A DNA stretch of 64,000 nt from Sulfobacillus sp. (lineage in GTDB: Bacteria; Bacillota; Sulfobacillia; Sulfobacillales; Sulfobacillaceae). Of this stretch, positions 62,307 through 64,000 are shown piece after piece. The stretch covers positions 1-64,000 of the forward strand of contig DAIDDL010000017.1 of NCBI GenBank assembly GCA_027309085.1, written 5' to 3'. Within the stretch, counting starts at the first letter, position 1; every line of letters begins with the position of its first letter. A program made the translations under genes and the position numbers. The notes below the pieces were generated by a model. It did no database searches and was not told the DNA's origin. It worked only from the letters and a program-made list of their open reading frames with translations.

Positions 62307-62440
62307 GGGAACCCCCTGGCAGCCTCTGACGTAATCGGCCCTCGGCCGATAGAGCAAGATGAAAGATGGTCCGCGGCCATCTCCGGGTACCCACATGTCT
62401 TAAACGAGAATTCCGTCAAAGGGCTGAATCGCCTTCTCTA

Positions 62441-62460
62441 GGGGGTACCTGAATAGTTAC
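62441..62460 (-). mobile_element. Right terminal repeat of the IS66 element
   Basis: On the minus strand this reads GTAACTATTCAGGTACCCCC, which fits IS66 ends (GTAA...CAGGTACCCCC). The adjoining sequence, starting at 62461, is the interrupted sliding-clamp gene. The matching left end was not found near 60.7-60.96 kb. Confidence 0.65.
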
Positions 62461-62862
62461 GAAACAAGACTATTGAAATCGGGTCCTTGTCCGTGTTGAT
62501 AGGAGGGAACAGGGCAAGCGTTTCGCGCCCAAACCCGTTGATAACCGCTTTGTTGCGGCCATAGCGGATGGTCGCCCGCGCGTTGGATTCTTCTGTCGAC
62601 AAGGAGAAAGTGGCCGTCGCCAGCCGCTGAATCTGGGCTGTGAGAGTCGCGGCGGGAAGCACCACGACTCCGGGTTTTGGACGTCGCAAGGAATGTTCGC
62701 CACGATGTGGCTAGAGAGGTCTGTGGCCGAGAGACTCAAGCGTCCGTAGTCGGCCTGAAGTGCAATGTCGGTGAGGACCGCCATGGTGTTTTGGGGTTTC
62801 ATCACCCGGATGACTTGCTGGAGGGCCCGGGCCATTTGATCTTGAGTGGCGGTAAATTGCAT
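62461..62862 (-). pseudogene. DNA polymerase III beta-clamp (DnaN) fragment
   Basis: From ATG 62862, behind AAGGAGAG, the minus strand encodes MQFTATQDQMARALQQVIRV, then MAVLTDIALQAD and LSLSATDLSSHIVANIPCDV, the first DnaN domain. A one-base slip in the AAAACCC run near 62683 moves the frame, after which GVVVLPAATL and a FGRETLALFPPIN segment continue. The IS66 end cuts the gene after about 130 of the usual 370 residues. It is probably a plasmid- or element-borne clamp rather than the chromosomal copy. Confidence 0.7.
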
Positions 62863-62905
62863 AGCAATACTCTCCTTCCTGAGATGAGGCGAATGGCCGT
62901 GGCTG

Positions 62906-63260
62906 TTAAGCCACAGACTCCGCTTGTTGAGATGCGGTAATGGGTGCCGAGGCCAGCACCTGGGTGATCGCGTCGAAACGGCGGCGGACCGTCTCAATCA
63001 GCTGATGGATGATTGCAGAATTCGCATTGGACCAGGAAGCCACATAAGCGCTGCTGTAGGCAATGTTGTCGAGGCCGATGCAGATACGCGGTGGATTCGG
63101 CCGCGCATTCTTCCCAACTCCGGGTCGTGAAGACCGGCTGATCATCTGCGGTGACGCCGTAGTGATGGGCCAGTTCATGCAGCAATGTTTTGAGCTGTTG
63201 GTCGACGGCCAAGTGGCGGCCGAGGTGAATGGTGTGTTCGAAAGTTTGATAAGAACCGTT
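62906..63260 (-). pseudogene. ArdC-like antirestriction/metallopeptidase fragment
   Basis: Two minus-strand frames together give a metallopeptidase end: HLAVDQQLKTLLHELAHHYG with the zinc motif HELAH, then WEECAAESTAY, an indel near 63084, and ICIGLDNIAYSSAYVASWSN through IIHQLIETVRRRFDAITQ. This is the C-terminal domain of ArdC-type proteins (E-x-x-A-E-S-x-A-Y after HExxH), which protect incoming plasmids. The N-terminal DNA-binding half is absent; sequence stops at a tRNA fragment near 63260. Confidence 0.65.
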
Positions 63261-63278
63261 AGCGCCGTGGTGAGTAGC

Positions 63279-63306
63279 AGGGGTTCAAGTCCCTTCGGGC
63301 GCACCA
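63279..63306 (+). repeat. tRNA 3' fragment (T arm and acceptor)
   Basis: AGGGG-TTCAAGT-CCCTT forms a T arm, followed by CGGGCGC, a discriminator A and CCA. The anticodon and D arms are missing, although GCGCCG at 63262-63267 resembles the other acceptor strand. It is the kind of partial copy left at an attachment site in a tRNA gene. Confidence 0.55.
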
Positions 63307-63528
63307 AACCTTTCAAACCCGCACCCCGCAAGGGACTGCGGGTTTTAGGAAAATATCGCATGCGCGGGAGGCGCTGGGTGGAGAGATGGTGGAGTCTCTC
63401 GGGGGGACATATGGACATAAGGTCCTATGATTAAGGGAGGCTTTGCCATAACTGCTAGCCCAGATATTTGACGATAGTGATGCATGGGTTATCCCTGCCT
63501 AGCCGGAATTTTGAGGATAGATTTGGCG

Positions 63529-63579
63529 CACTGACTCTTAATCAGCGGGTCCACAGTTCGAATCTGCGCGTGCCCACCA
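63529..63579 (+). repeat. tRNA-Lys(CTT)-like 3' part
   Basis: CTGA-CTCTTAA-TCAG makes an anticodon arm with anticodon CTT. It is followed by a variable loop, a T arm around TTCGAAT and CGTGCCC-A-CCA. No matching 5' half (GGGCACG and a D arm) precedes it. As with 63279-63306 this looks like the distal att copy of an element inserted in a tRNA gene. Confidence 0.6.
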
Positions 63580-63600
63580 CATCAAACCAAGACACCGCAA

Positions 63601-63670
63601 GGGATTGCGGGTTTTTTATTTTGCAGATATTTGCGCAAAAACCTTTCCATCCACACGACCATCCACACGA
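63601..63670 (+). repeat. Right copy of the island-flanking repeat with paired CCACACGA boxes
   Basis: Bases 63601-63621 repeat 57451-57471 exactly and again belong to a terminator placed after a tRNA sequence. Two CCACACGA boxes follow at 63651-63658 and 63663-63670, the same 12-base spacing as on the left. A third weaker copy of the terminator lies near 63325-63350. Confidence 0.5.
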
Positions 63671-63753
63671 GCATGTGAACACGGTGATGCGAGAGGCTTT
63701 TCGGTGATATGAGATGTACTGTCAAAAGGTTGAATAGGGGCTAGAAGGATGCC

Positions 63754-63891
63754 ATGCGAGCGAGAGTTAGATCCACTGAGGAATCTTTAGTCTTCGAGGA
63801 TCCATTTGGTATTGAAGATATTGAGCTGAACCGACAAGCAATTTCCTCCATCCACGCCTATCCACACGAATGGCTGAGTGAGGCGCCGTAG
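63754..63891 (+). CDS. Possible small protein, 45 aa
   Basis: ATG 63754, with AAGGA 6 bases upstream, opens a 45-codon frame: MRARVRSTEESLVFEDPFGI, then an acidic helix and a YPHEW end. The acidic composition and ribosome site make it plausible. I recognise no family, and the CCACACGA-like box lies within its 3' part, so it may be chance. Confidence 0.3.
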   Translation: MRARVRSTEESLVFEDPFGIEDIELNRQAISSIHAYPHEWLSEAP

Positions 63892-64000
63892 TTTCGTACT
63901 TGAAACATTGGTCCCACTTGACAACCTCAGCGGCAGTGGCACTTCAAATAACCGGGTATCCGTATTTCGCTGTTTGGCGGACGTTCGGTTTGCCGATTTG

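Overview
The window looks like a chromosome segment of a GC-rich, Gram-positive, endospore-lineage bacterium (Bacillota). The evidence is a c-di-AMP (ydaO-type) riboswitch in front of a 3D-domain cell-wall protein, YtxH and DUF948 envelope proteins, a YtpB/DUF2600 terpene synthase, an Asp23-type domain, and tmRNA and tRNA genes of Firmicute type. The mix of high GC, many GTG/TTG starts and these families would suit a Sulfobacillus- or Kyrpidia-like organism. That is inference from gene content; no rRNA is present to confirm it.

Positions 1-5.3 kb are a decayed mobile zone. It holds the tail of a tyrosine recombinase, a small gene present again as a frameshifted paralogue, a ParB-domain protein, a RelE/ParE-type toxin-antitoxin pair, two outward-facing IS21-type ends with a truncated istA, a resolvase cut by one of those ends, and a group II intron whose reverse transcriptase has a one-base insertion.

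Positions 5.7-57.1 kb are ordered chromosome. In sequence: a DMT transporter and a SirB1-like protein; an encapsulin locus with a dual ferritin-like cargo that ends in a targeting peptide; Nudix and envelope genes; a GT4 glycosyltransferase with a GtrA protein; the riboswitch-controlled 3D-domain protein; a Cys/Met-metabolism PLP enzyme; an aminotransferase and RecQ; a terpene synthase; tricorn and S9 peptidases; a CsoR-like regulator; and an operon that matches the known irreversible D-to-L amino-acid pathway (acyltransferase, N-succinylamino acid racemase, M20 desuccinylase). Then come a P-loop/Asp23 fusion, a tightly overlapped phosphate regulon (phoB-phoR-pstSCAB-phoU), glycolysis genes (gap-pgk-tpiA, then eno), an MFS carrier, secG-rnr-smpB-ssrA (protein export, RNA decay and ribosome rescue), rph-rdgB, and two tRNA genes.

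Positions 57.4-63.7 kb are a second accessory island directly after tRNA-Arg. Its centre is a lower-GC cluster: one deoxyribosyltransferase/TIR-like protein, two TIR-like (DUF1863/ThsB-type) proteins and a caspase-like protease. This resembles a Thoeris-type antiphage system with a protease effector, and it is the most interesting part of the window. It is followed by a dead IS66 element inserted in a broken sliding-clamp gene, an ArdC-like antirestriction pseudogene, and tRNA 3' fragments with repeats that resemble attachment sites.
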